Shown piece after piece: positions 10,101 to 17,016 of a stretch of 64,000 nucleotides of DNA. Each line of letters opens with the position of its first letter. Within the stretch, counting starts at the first letter, position 1. Origin of the DNA: Natranaerobius thermophilus JW/NM-WN-LF (GTDB taxonomy: Bacteria; Bacillota; Natranaerobiia; Natranaerobiales; Natranaerobiaceae); contig NC_010718.1 in assembly GCF_000020005.1 (NCBI RefSeq), positions 563,001 through 627,000 on the forward strand. The letters are read 5' to 3'. The notes beneath the pieces are model-generated. The model had not been told where the DNA came from and searched no databases. It worked only from the letters and a program-made list of their open reading frames with translations. The position numbers and the translations under genes were made by a program.

Positions 10101-10579
10101 GGATTAAAGTGGCAGGAATCTGTCAAGATGTAAAAGAAATAATAACTAAAAAAGGGGAACAAATGGCTTTTTGCACTTTAGAAGATCAAAGTGGAACAGT
10201 GGAACTGGTGATCTTTCCCGATCAGTACAGCAAAGGAAGACAACTGATTTTAGATGGCGCACCTGTTTTAATCACAGGTAAAGTTGATTATAAAGAAGAA
10301 GGAGAAACAAAAATACTAGTGGAAAAGTTACTAGCTCTAGAAAGTATCTCTCAACAAATTTATATCAAAGTACCTGAAAAGTTATACCCCAAGATTCCAG
10401 AATTAAAACAAGTATTATTAAAAAGTCCTGGAGAACTACCAGTATTTTTATATTTCCCTGAACAAGGAAAATTAAAAAAAGTTAGTAAGGAGTTTTTTGC
10501 CACAGGTGATAATGAATTTTGTCATAAAGTCCAAGAAATAATGGGAACTGATTCTATTAAATTAAAATATTCACTGTAA
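7175..10579 (+). CDS. dnaE: DNA polymerase III alpha subunit, DnaE type
   Basis: 1134-residue replicative polymerase. It has an N-terminal PHP domain (HLHTHSQYSLLDG at the start, DHGVMYG following), a palm with GRGSAAGS near residue 354 and catalytic Asps D398 and D400 in PDIDIDF, and fingers including the KSHSAAYA segment. A tandem HhH region follows, then a C-terminal OB fold (about 970-1050) for single-stranded DNA. Length agrees with the family. AAGGAG precedes ATG by 8 bases. In Firmicutes DnaE extends primers and works with PolC; polC is not in this window. Nine bases separate its stop from the start of the extended pyk frame. Confidence 0.97.
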   Translation: MPKPFVHLHTHSQYSLLDGKCRINELVQKAKEYQMPALALTDHGVMYGAVEFYKQAKEAGIKPILGCEVYVAPRGRTVKDPVKDKHQYHLVLLAENQTGYKNLMKLVSLAFKEGFYYKPRVDYELLERYHDGIIALSACLAGEIPTLILQGQYEVAKNRADRLKSIFGQNNFYLELQDHGLTEEQQVNTHLLQISRELDIGLVATNDIHYLTNQESSIHDVLLCIQTGKHLDDQDRMKFPSNEFYFKDGDEMSNIFKDFPGAIENTLAIADRCQVELDFDTLHLPEFRVPEGYDENSYLRKLCQKGLLERYEQVTTKIQERLEYELDVISKMGYASYFLIVWDFVRFAHENNILVGPGRGSAAGSLVAYSLRITNVDPIRYGLLFERFLNPERVNMPDIDIDFCYENRERVIQYVVEKYGNDNVAHIITFGTMQARAAVRDVGRVMGMNYGDVDRVAKMIPHDPGMTIDKALELNKDFKKLYDEDPQVRELINISKSIEGLPRHASIHAAGIVISKAPLTEYVPLQCNDDQVVTQFPMGTLEELGLLKMDFLGLKTLTMMNRAVEIVNQTQAETVDLNKIPLDDEQTFRLIREGNTLGVFQLESSGMRGVLRDLKPTSFEDIIATSALYRPGPMEQIPTFIESKHGQREISYPHEDLKPILEETYGIIVYQEQIMQVASTMAGFSLGEADLLRRAIGKKKKNILAEQKEKFVQGCINRGYGKETGEHVYDLIVKFADYGFNKSHSAAYAYIAYQSAYLKANYPTQFMAALLTNSMNDTDKLALYIDNAREMGIEILPPDVNESLVDFTAVSDFRIRFGLAAVKNVGRGAVEEIITRRRKEGGFTSLDDFCSRTDLRACNKKAIESLIKVGAFDAFEHNRKQMLQVLDEAVKKAQAFTSGSVKGQVTMFEIVSDGTNKIDLDYPDVEEFTLNELLQMEKELLGFFVSGHPLDNYKEKLANIDTSSLAELNQIKEGFRIKVAGICQDVKEIITKKGEQMAFCTLEDQSGTVELVIFPDQYSKGRQLILDGAPVLITGKVDYKEEGETKILVEKLLALESISQQIYIKVPEKLYPKIPELKQVLLKSPGELPVFLYFPEQGKLKKVSKEFFATGDNEFCHKVQEIMGTDSIKLKYSL

Positions 10580-10629
10580 GAAAATACGTGCCCTTTTTTA
10601 ATTTAGTAAATAAAAGGAGGAAACACTCA

Positions 10630-12372
10630 ATGTTAAGAAAAACCAAAATTGTGGCAACTATAGGCCCTGCTTGTGAAAACAAAGAAAGTTTAGCCAGGAT
10701 GGCCCAAAACGGAATGGATGTCTGTCGGTTAAATTTTTCACATGGTGAACACCAGGAGCACCTGGATAGGATAAATTTAATCAGGGAAGTTTATCAGGAA
10801 TTAAAGTTTCCCCCAGCTATTTTACTTGATACCAGAGGTCCTGAAATCAGATTGGGAACTTTTGAAAATGGTGAAGTGGATTTGGAAAAAGGACAAGAAT
10901 TTACTTTATCAACTGAAGAAATAGAAGGGGATACTACAAGAGTACATGTAAATTATCCACAAGTCACTTCTGATATAAGTCCCGGAGATAAGGTGCTTCT
11001 TGATGATGGTTTGATTGAGCTATTAGTTAATGAAGTGACTGAAACAGAGGTTAAAACAGTCGTCAATAATGACGGTACCATTAAGGATAATAAAGGTGTC
11101 AATTTACCAGGTGTGACTCTATCTTTACCAGCTATGACTGACAAAGACCAACAAGATATTTTATTTGGTATCGAAAACCAGGTGGATTTTATTGCAGCTT
11201 CATTTATTAGAAAGCCAGAAGATGTTTTAGAAATTAGAAAATTCCTTGAAGAACATGGTTCAGATATTCCCGTAATATCAAAAATTGAGAATAAAGAAGG
11301 TGTTGAAAATTTAGAAAGAATCTTAGAAGTTTCCGATGGCCTAATGGTGGCACGAGGAGACCTGGGTGTTGATATACCACCAGAAGAAGTGCCCTTAGTG
11401 CAAAAAAGAATGATTAACAGATGTAATGATGAAGGTAAGCCTGTTATAACAGCTACACAAATGCTAGAGTCCATGACGGAAAACCCACGCCCAACTAGGG
11501 CAGAAGCCAGCGACGTTGCTAATGCTATCATAGACGGAACTGATGCGGTTATGCTTAGTGGAGAAACGGCTGCTGGAGCTTACCCCGTGGAATCGGTAAG
11601 TACTATGGCAAATATAGCAAAAAGTACGGAGAGGGAGCTATCTAGAAAACCACAAGAAGTTACCGCTAAAGACACTGGTATGACCGAAGCTATTGGGTAC
11701 TCCACCTGTCAGATAGCAGGCCAATTAGAAGCTAATGCCATATTAACAGCTACCCAATCTGGGTATACGGCAAGAATGGTTGCCAAATACAAACCAAAAG
11801 CGCCAATTGTGGCAGTGACGCCAATTGAAAAAGTTGCCAGGAGATTATCTTTATCATGGGGTGTTTATCCAATAACCTGTGACCCTTCAGAAACAACAGA
11901 TGAAATGTTTCAGGAAGCAATTCAAACAGCCCTGATAACTCAATATATTAGTGAAGGGGACCTTATTGTTATAACAGCAGGAATTCCAGTAGGAGTTTCG
12001 GGAACAACTAACTTAATTAGAGTACATACTGTGGGAGAAATCTTAGTTTCAGGTGCAGGAATCGGGAAAAAACCGGCAACTGGCAAAGTGGTCAAAGTAG
12101 AAGATAGCAATGATTTATCTAAAATTTCTAGTGGTGATATAGTAGTGTTGCGGGGTACTACAGATGAAATGGTTCCTCATCTGGCTCAGGTTAGTGGTCT
12201 TGTTGCCGAAGAAGGTGGTTACACATCACCAAGTGCAATTGTAGGACTGGATCTAGGATTACCTGTTATTGTTGGTGCTGAAGGAGCTTTAGAAAAACTG
12301 GCAGATGGTGATCAGGTTACTATAGATCCTTTACGAGGTTTTGTCTATAAAGGGCAAGCAACCATATTGTAA
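10630..12372 (+). CDS. pyk: Pyruvate kinase with C-terminal PEP-utiliser domain
   Basis: 580-residue enzyme that makes pyruvate and ATP from PEP and ADP in the last step of glycolysis. The barrel carries RKTKIVATIGPA at the N-terminus, LDTRGPEIRLG, the catalytic-Lys motif SKIENKEG, and MVARGDLGVDIP for the metal. Residues about 478-580 form the extra mobile His-domain-like tail found in Bacillus-type enzymes (TSPSAIVGLDLG), without the phosphorylatable His. The frame opens at 10588, but ATG 10630 with AAAGGAGG (10613-10620) and the family N-terminus mark the true start. pfkA, often between dnaE and pyk in Clostridia, is absent here. Confidence 0.96.
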   Translation: MLRKTKIVATIGPACENKESLARMAQNGMDVCRLNFSHGEHQEHLDRINLIREVYQELKFPPAILLDTRGPEIRLGTFENGEVDLEKGQEFTLSTEEIEGDTTRVHVNYPQVTSDISPGDKVLLDDGLIELLVNEVTETEVKTVVNNDGTIKDNKGVNLPGVTLSLPAMTDKDQQDILFGIENQVDFIAASFIRKPEDVLEIRKFLEEHGSDIPVISKIENKEGVENLERILEVSDGLMVARGDLGVDIPPEEVPLVQKRMINRCNDEGKPVITATQMLESMTENPRPTRAEASDVANAIIDGTDAVMLSGETAAGAYPVESVSTMANIAKSTERELSRKPQEVTAKDTGMTEAIGYSTCQIAGQLEANAILTATQSGYTARMVAKYKPKAPIVAVTPIEKVARRLSLSWGVYPITCDPSETTDEMFQEAIQTALITQYISEGDLIVITAGIPVGVSGTTNLIRVHTVGEILVSGAGIGKKPATGKVVKVEDSNDLSKISSGDIVVLRGTTDEMVPHLAQVSGLVAEEGGYTSPSAIVGLDLGLPVIVGAEGALEKLADGDQVTIDPLRGFVYKGQATIL

Positions 12373-12399
12373 ACCATGAGTAGATTAGAGGTGAGTTAA

Positions 12400-12840
12400 A
12401 TGATTTCAAAAACAAATATAAGGGTACGATACCAGGAAACAGACCAAATGGGTGTGGTTTATTATGCCAATTATCTTGTTTGGTTTGAAGTAGGACGGAA
12501 TCACTATTTTAGGGAACTTGATTTCCCTTATAGGGATATGGAAAAAGCGGGGATTTATATTCCAGTAATTAGTGCAAACTGTAATTATCAAAAACCTGCT
12601 CGGTATGATGACTTGATCGAAATCCAGACAAAGATAACTAAAATGACGTCGGCCAAGATATGGTTCAATTATGAAATAATTAGAGGCACTCAAGACACAA
12701 CAACTTCAGGAAAAGGAGATAGGTTCCTAGCTAAGGGTGAAACATCCCATGCCTTTGTCAATGAAACAGGAAAGCCAGTTGCTTTTAAGAAGTACTTCCC
12801 AGATCTTTACAATGATTTAAAAAACTATATAATTACATAG
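12400..12840 (+). CDS. Acyl-CoA thioesterase, YbgC/FcbC (4HBT) family
   Basis: 146-residue single-hotdog thioesterase. The family signature RYQETDQMGVVYYANYLVWF is at residues 10-29 with the catalytic Asp D15. Members hydrolyse short-chain acyl-CoA or hydroxybenzoyl-CoA; the natural substrate here is unknown. Start ATG is preceded by GAGGTGAG. It follows pyk by 27 bases and is probably cotranscribed with dnaE-pyk and fxsA. Confidence 0.88.
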   Translation: MISKTNIRVRYQETDQMGVVYYANYLVWFEVGRNHYFRELDFPYRDMEKAGIYIPVISANCNYQKPARYDDLIEIQTKITKMTSAKIWFNYEIIRGTQDTTTSGKGDRFLAKGETSHAFVNETGKPVAFKKYFPDLYNDLKNYIIT

Positions 12841-12906
12841 GAAAATGTAGTAACAGAGTAAACTTAGCAACTTCGCAGAACTCTTACTTATAACCGGAGG
12901 GTTTAT

Positions 12907-13398
12907 ATGCTGGTAAAAGCTTTATTATTATTTACAATTGTACCTTTAATTGAAGTCTGGTTCCTGGTTAGACTCGGGCAGAATATAGGAGCCTTTCCTA
13001 CTATTTTTTTAGTGGCCGTGACAGGTTTTATTGGGGTTTTCCTTGCTAAAAGCCAGGGTTTTATAGTGATACACAGACTTCAAAGAAAACTGGCATCGGG
13101 AGCTTTTCCAACTGATGAACTTTATAACGGTGCATGTATTTTGATAGGTGGGACATTATTATTGACTCCTGGACTATTCACTGACTTATTTGGTTTAAGC
13201 TTGTTAATCCCTTTTACCAGAGTGTTTTGGAAAATGGTGTTTTCCAGGATAATTAAAAAACTTATCAAAGATGGTAAAGTTACCGTTCATACCAATAATC
13301 AAGAATTTTGGGGCAATACAGGTTCGGAGAAATCCGATTATATTGATACTGATTTTGAGGTCAATTACGATGAAGATAAGGATGAAGATTATCATTAA
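12907..13398 (+). CDS. fxsA: FxsA family membrane protein
   Basis: 163 residues with a core of three to four membrane segments (about 4-24, 26-46, 75-105) and a charged acidic tail. The N-terminal pattern PLIEVWFLVRLGQNIG, the ATGFIGVFLAKSQG loop and the GGTLLLTPGLFTDLFG stretch are characteristic of FxsA, whose E. coli member relieves F-exclusion of phage T7; the normal role is unclear. The pyk-fxsA neighbourhood also occurs in Bacillus. GGAGG lies 7 bases before the ATG. The tail is unusually rich in Asp/Glu, fitting a salt-adapted cell. Confidence 0.9.
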   Translation: MLVKALLLFTIVPLIEVWFLVRLGQNIGAFPTIFLVAVTGFIGVFLAKSQGFIVIHRLQRKLASGAFPTDELYNGACILIGGTLLLTPGLFTDLFGLSLLIPFTRVFWKMVFSRIIKKLIKDGKVTVHTNNQEFWGNTGSEKSDYIDTDFEVNYDEDKDEDYH

Positions 13399-13401
13399 TA
13401 G

Positions 13402-13572
13402 CTTAACTGCTTAACCATTGAACCAGTCCTTACGCATTCTCGTGAATTTAATTATGAGTTAGTGACGACAGATGATATTTTAATTGAGGGACAGAAAAGT
13501 TCAAATAAAATCTACCCTTTTCATTGTTTAGTTGGTGATAAAAATACTCAAATAAAAATACAGATGGAATAA
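13402..13572 (+). pseudogene. Start-less ORF remnant of 56 codons
   Basis: A frame with protein-like composition runs from the fxsA stop region to TAA at 13570-13572. It reads through segments such as THSREFNYELVTTDD and NKIYPFHCLVGDKN and ends in IQME. There is no ATG, GTG or TTG before codon 21 and no ribosome site near the beginning. It is in the same frame as fxsA, separated by the tandem stops TAA TAG. I cannot assign a family. It may be the 3' end of a decayed gene or a small gene with an unusual start. Confidence 0.35.
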
Positions 13573-13617
13573 GAGATTTATATAGTTTTAAGACTAAATG
13601 ATGAAAGGGGAATCTTA

Positions 13618-13863
13618 GTGGAATTTGAAGCTTATGATGTGGCGTTGATTCCCTTTGTGATGGGAATGATTCAAGTGTTTAAGAAATTGGGAATGCCTAA
13701 AAAGGCTGCTCCTGTAGTGGCATTGATTGTGGGTAATGTAATGGGATATGTTTATTTAGCTCCAGGAGAGCCGGAAAAAGCAATAATCTGGGGTACTTCT
13801 ATTGGATTATCTGCTATTGGAGCCTATTCGGGAGCCAAAAATACAATGGAATATAATAAATAA
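13618..13863 (+). CDS. Small holin-like membrane protein
   Basis: 81 residues: an N-terminal amphipathic piece, then hydrophobic segments around 31-48 and 57-72 separated by a short PGEPEK turn. The layout, with a central KKLGMPKKAAP stretch, resembles small phage-holin-type proteins that some Clostridia carry on the chromosome. There is no phage gene nearby. GTG start with AAAGGGG 7 bases upstream. A role in membrane permeabilisation or autolysin export is only a family-level guess. Confidence 0.6.
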   Translation: MEFEAYDVALIPFVMGMIQVFKKLGMPKKAAPVVALIVGNVMGYVYLAPGEPEKAIIWGTSIGLSAIGAYSGAKNTMEYNK

Positions 13864-14010
13864 AATAAGTCTTTTAAAAACCAAATAATAGATGTTAATC
13901 TTGAACTATTGTATTTTATGCTAATTCATGATAGATTACATAGTGAATTGGAGATACTGAGTAATTGCAGTAGCTAGAGTTTCTACTCAAGTTGGAATGG
14001 GGAGATTAAC

Positions 14011-14670
14011 ATGAGAAGCTTTACAATTTCTAAACATGGATTTAGCACAATTGGATTCTTTTTAATAGGAGCTTTAATTAGCTGGTTTATAAATCAGTGG
14101 TTAATGTTAACTTTTTTATGTTTTGCTACTTTTACAGCAGCCTTTTTCAGAAATCCTAAAAGGTTCCCGCCCCAAGGTGAAGAAGTAGTAGTTTCTCCCG
14201 CAGACGGTAAAGTTATGGAAGTCGATGAAGTTATTGAGCCGAATTTTACTAATAATAAAATGAAGCGGGTAAGAATATTTTTATCTTTATTTAATGTGCA
14301 TATGAATAGGATGCCCATTGATGGTAATATAGCTGGCACTAGTTACTTACCAGGTAAATATTTATTAGCCTGGAAAGATAAGGTTTCCGATGAAAACGAA
14401 AGAAATGCAATTCTAATTGATCATTACGGTTCTCCCTTTGTTGTTGTGCAAATAGCTGGCTTTGTAGCTAGGCGCATTGTTTCCCAAGTCACAGAAGGTC
14501 AAGCTGTTACAAAGGGTGATCTTTTTGGAATGATCAAATTCGGTTCATGCACCGAACTGTATCTTCCTATGGAAACTGTAGTAAAGGTGAAATCCGGAGA
14601 TAAAGTGAAAGCAGGAGAAACTATCTTGGCAGAAATGCCAGAAAAAAATAAATCTACGGTAAAAAAATAA
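14011..14670 (+). CDS. psd: Phosphatidylserine decarboxylase, short (archaeal-type) form
   Basis: 219-residue proenzyme that decarboxylates phosphatidylserine to phosphatidylethanolamine at the membrane. Two hydrophobic segments at the N-terminus (about 12-45) are followed by VSPADGKV, the NVHMNRMP motif and the cleavage site FGSCTELYLP. Self-cleavage between G178 and S179 would create the pyruvoyl group, as in the family. The usual partner pssA (phosphatidylserine synthase) is not beside it. GGGG and a purine run precede the ATG by 9 bases. It is closed by a terminator shared with the convergent radical SAM gene. Confidence 0.92.
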   Translation: MRSFTISKHGFSTIGFFLIGALISWFINQWLMLTFLCFATFTAAFFRNPKRFPPQGEEVVVSPADGKVMEVDEVIEPNFTNNKMKRVRIFLSLFNVHMNRMPIDGNIAGTSYLPGKYLLAWKDKVSDENERNAILIDHYGSPFVVVQIAGFVARRIVSQVTEGQAVTKGDLFGMIKFGSCTELYLPMETVVKVKSGDKVKAGETILAEMPEKNKSTVKK

Positions 14671-14687
14671 GTCAATATAAAATAATT

Positions 14688-14712
14688 ACCCCGGCATTAG
14701 CCGGGGTTTTTT
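14688..14712. terminator. Terminator between psd and the radical SAM gene
   Basis: 8-bp perfect stem (14688-14695 with 14700-14707) around ATTA, followed by a T run to 14712. The other strand also shows a T-rich trailer, so it may serve both convergent genes. Confidence 0.9.
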
Positions 14713-14713
14713 A

Positions 14714-16069
14714 TTAGTCCGATTCAGAAGAGACAGAATAATTTTCTTCCCAGAGTTCATCGGCTTTTCTTGCCCATTTACTAGCAATTGGCTGGCATTT
14801 ATTGGCCACCCTTTCAACGGGTTCTTTCTCCAGTATCTGTGTAGAATAAGCATCGGAATTTTGAACCATTTCGGTTAAGATATCTGGATTATCAAGTAAT
14901 GGACACGGTTTCAATAAATTGTCATCAAAAGGTTGTCGCTTTCGGTATTCTTGGAATAGAGGTGATCTTAAAGCTTCTAACAAGCTATGGTCATGAATGT
15001 TTACATTGGCATAATGAATAAAGGCACAAGGTTCTACATCTCCGTTAGCATTAATGTGTAAATAATTTCTACCGCCTGCGATACAACCTCCAGAAAACTC
15101 TCCATCATTCCAGAAATCAATTAAAAAGATAGGTTTTTCAGCACGGAATTTGTGAATTTGTTCAAACATATAGGCCCTTTGTTCAGGAGTTACTAACATA
15201 TCGGGAGTTCCTTGTTTTCCGATTGGCATATAAGTGAAGTACCATCCGAATAAGCACCCTTTATCAACCATTGCATCTATATACTCTTCTGAAGCAACGG
15301 TTTCGGTATTGTATCTGTGATAAGTTGTGGAGAAACCAAAGGGCACCCCGTAGCTTGACAGTATTCCCATAGTTTCATCAATCTGGCTGTAAGTTCCTTC
15401 TCCTCGCCTTTGGTCAGAAACAGCTTCAAAACCGTCTACACTTATAGCTAGAGCGAAGTTACCTACTTGACTGAGGTCCTTTGCCAGTTCTTCATCGATT
15501 AAAGTTCCATTAGTAAAAGATAAAAAGGCACAGTCATTGTGTTTACCTGCCAGTTTAATTAAATCCTGCTTTTTTAGGAAAGGTTCTCCCCCAGAGAAGA
15601 CATACATATAGACTCCCAGTTCTTTTCCTTCTCTAATAATTCTGTCCATGGTCTCAAAACTCATTGAAGTTTTATCATAATCCGCTGCCCAACATCCTTC
15701 GCATTTCAAATTACATGCAGCTGTAGGGTCCATTAGTATAGCCCATGGAACATTGCAGTCGTATTTTTCACTGTACTCAACTGATACTTTTCGACCTAAA
15801 ATAACCGAATTTAATACGAAGTTGGCTACAAACTTTTTTACTATATTCATATCGTAATTGTTTAAAACTTTTTGTGTCAGTTGATTCCAATTGTTATCAG
15901 GATCTTCTATAGCTTTACCGAAGTTGTCAATTGCTTTGTGATGATGGTCAAAGGCAGTAAATTTTTTGATATATTTTAATAATTTTGGGATGTTATTTAG
16001 TGGATCCTTTTCAATATAGTTTAATCCCTGGTTAATGACGGCTGAGCCAATTAATTTTTTATAATTCAA
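14714..16069 (-). CDS. Radical SAM protein with SPASM-like C-terminus
   Basis: 451 residues. Around residues 118-126 it carries CNLKCEGC, the CxxxCxxC site for the SAM-binding [4Fe-4S] cluster, then FSGGEPF. The C-terminal third has further conserved Cys (GGCIAGG, VEPCAF, LKPCPLLD), the pattern of a SPASM/twitch domain holding extra Fe-S clusters. The N-terminal 110 residues are a helical extension without known motif. The substrate is unknown. The frame reaches 16162, but a TTG at 16067-16069 behind AGGGGGGAGGGG fits the start best. It lies behind the TetR gene on the same strand, suggesting regulation by it. Confidence 0.83.
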   Translation of the reverse strand: MNYKKLIGSAVINQGLNYIEKDPLNNIPKLLKYIKKFTAFDHHHKAIDNFGKAIEDPDNNWNQLTQKVLNNYDMNIVKKFVANFVLNSVILGRKVSVEYSEKYDCNVPWAILMDPTAACNLKCEGCWAADYDKTSMSFETMDRIIREGKELGVYMYVFSGGEPFLKKQDLIKLAGKHNDCAFLSFTNGTLIDEELAKDLSQVGNFALAISVDGFEAVSDQRRGEGTYSQIDETMGILSSYGVPFGFSTTYHRYNTETVASEEYIDAMVDKGCLFGWYFTYMPIGKQGTPDMLVTPEQRAYMFEQIHKFRAEKPIFLIDFWNDGEFSGGCIAGGRNYLHINANGDVEPCAFIHYANVNIHDHSLLEALRSPLFQEYRKRQPFDDNLLKPCPLLDNPDILTEMVQNSDAYSTQILEKEPVERVANKCQPIASKWARKADELWEENYSVSSESD

Positions 16070-16244
16070 TTCCCCTCCCCCCTTTACAAGTGAATATTGG
16101 AAATATCCCCCAAATACTAATGGTTTTTGAGGGAGTTTTGCCCTTGAAATGAAAGTTGTCAAATTATTAGTACATATTTAACGATTTTTATATAACTAGA
16201 ATAGTTCGTGTTATTGTAATAATATGCTATTAAATTCTATAAAT

Positions 16245-16886
16245 TCACTTATTAATTAAGTTGCTTGTGTTAGTTTTATCATTAATTAATGCTTGATAAA
16301 AGTTTATATGAAATTCATCTATTTTAGCTTGGAATATTTTTTCGGTTTCGTCAGAGTCTATTCCATAAAACTCGGACCATTTTTCCTTTAGTGCAATAAA
16401 TAAGGTAACAGGAATGGTACCAAAGAAAAACAAGTTTAGAATCTGTTCTGTATGATTATCTATTTTGTAGCCTTTTTCTTCTAGATCTTTCAAAGTTTTT
16501 TCGTAAATAGGATGCAGTATTCGAAAAATATTATGATCTTGTGAACCGGATTTTAATGTTTCAATGGTCAAAATACTAAGAATTTTGCTCTTTTGTTTTA
16601 AAAAATTAAATAATCTTTGGGAAATCTTTTTGATTTCTTCTTCGGAATAATTATCAATTTCCTCTAGTAAGGTTTCTTTAAATTCTAGAGTTTCCTGGAC
16701 ATGTCTTATCACCAGTTCCTTGAGTAAACCGTGTTTATTATCGTAATAGTAATAGATCAAAGCTTTATTTACTTGAGCTCTGTGAGCAATTTCATCGACT
16801 TTAGTTCCGTCATATCCTTTTTCGGCAAAGAGGTGTTCCGTAGTTTGTAATATTTTCTCTTTAGCCGTTATTTTTTTTGTAGAAAT
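16245..16886 (-). CDS. TetR/AcrR-family transcriptional regulator, probable ATT start
   Basis: 213 residues. The N-terminal DNA-binding domain is complete (EKILQTTEHLFAEKGYDGTK, then VDEIAHRAQVNKALIYYYY at about 25-45), followed by a helical ligand-binding domain. The first conventional start codon in frame is a TTG at 16760, inside the recognition helix, so it cannot be the true start. Upstream, AAGGGGTGG on the minus strand is followed after 7 bases by ATT (16884-16886), which gives exactly the normal TetR N-terminus. The gene precedes the radical SAM gene by about 175 bases, on the same strand. The ligand is unknown. Confidence 0.85.
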   Translation of the reverse strand: MSTKKITAKEKILQTTEHLFAEKGYDGTKVDEIAHRAQVNKALIYYYYDNKHGLLKELVIRHVQETLEFKETLLEEIDNYSEEEIKKISQRLFNFLKQKSKILSILTIETLKSGSQDHNIFRILHPIYEKTLKDLEEKGYKIDNHTEQILNLFFFGTIPVTLFIALKEKWSEFYGIDSDETEKIFQAKIDEFHINFYQALINDKTNTSNLINK

Positions 16887-16973
16887 TGTATGTCCACCCC
16901 TTTTATCGTAAAAATTCTGAAATTAACCTCATAGTTAATTTAATGGTAATATTTTCTTTAGATTTTGTCAATT

Positions 16974-17001
16974 GAAAAAGCCCCTTTTCTCAAAAAAAGG
17001 G
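16974..17001 (-). terminator. Terminator of the glycogen operon
   Basis: On the minus strand CCCTTTT and AAAAGGG (16995-17001 and 16982-16988) form a 7-bp stem, followed by GCTTTTTC. It lies 16 bases after the last glg gene. Confidence 0.7.
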
Positions 17002-17016
17002 AAGGAGGTTAAGCGT

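Noticed and set aside
13618-13863. Prophage remnant around the holin-like gene
   Set aside because: No other phage gene, attachment site or change in base composition; flanked by housekeeping genes.
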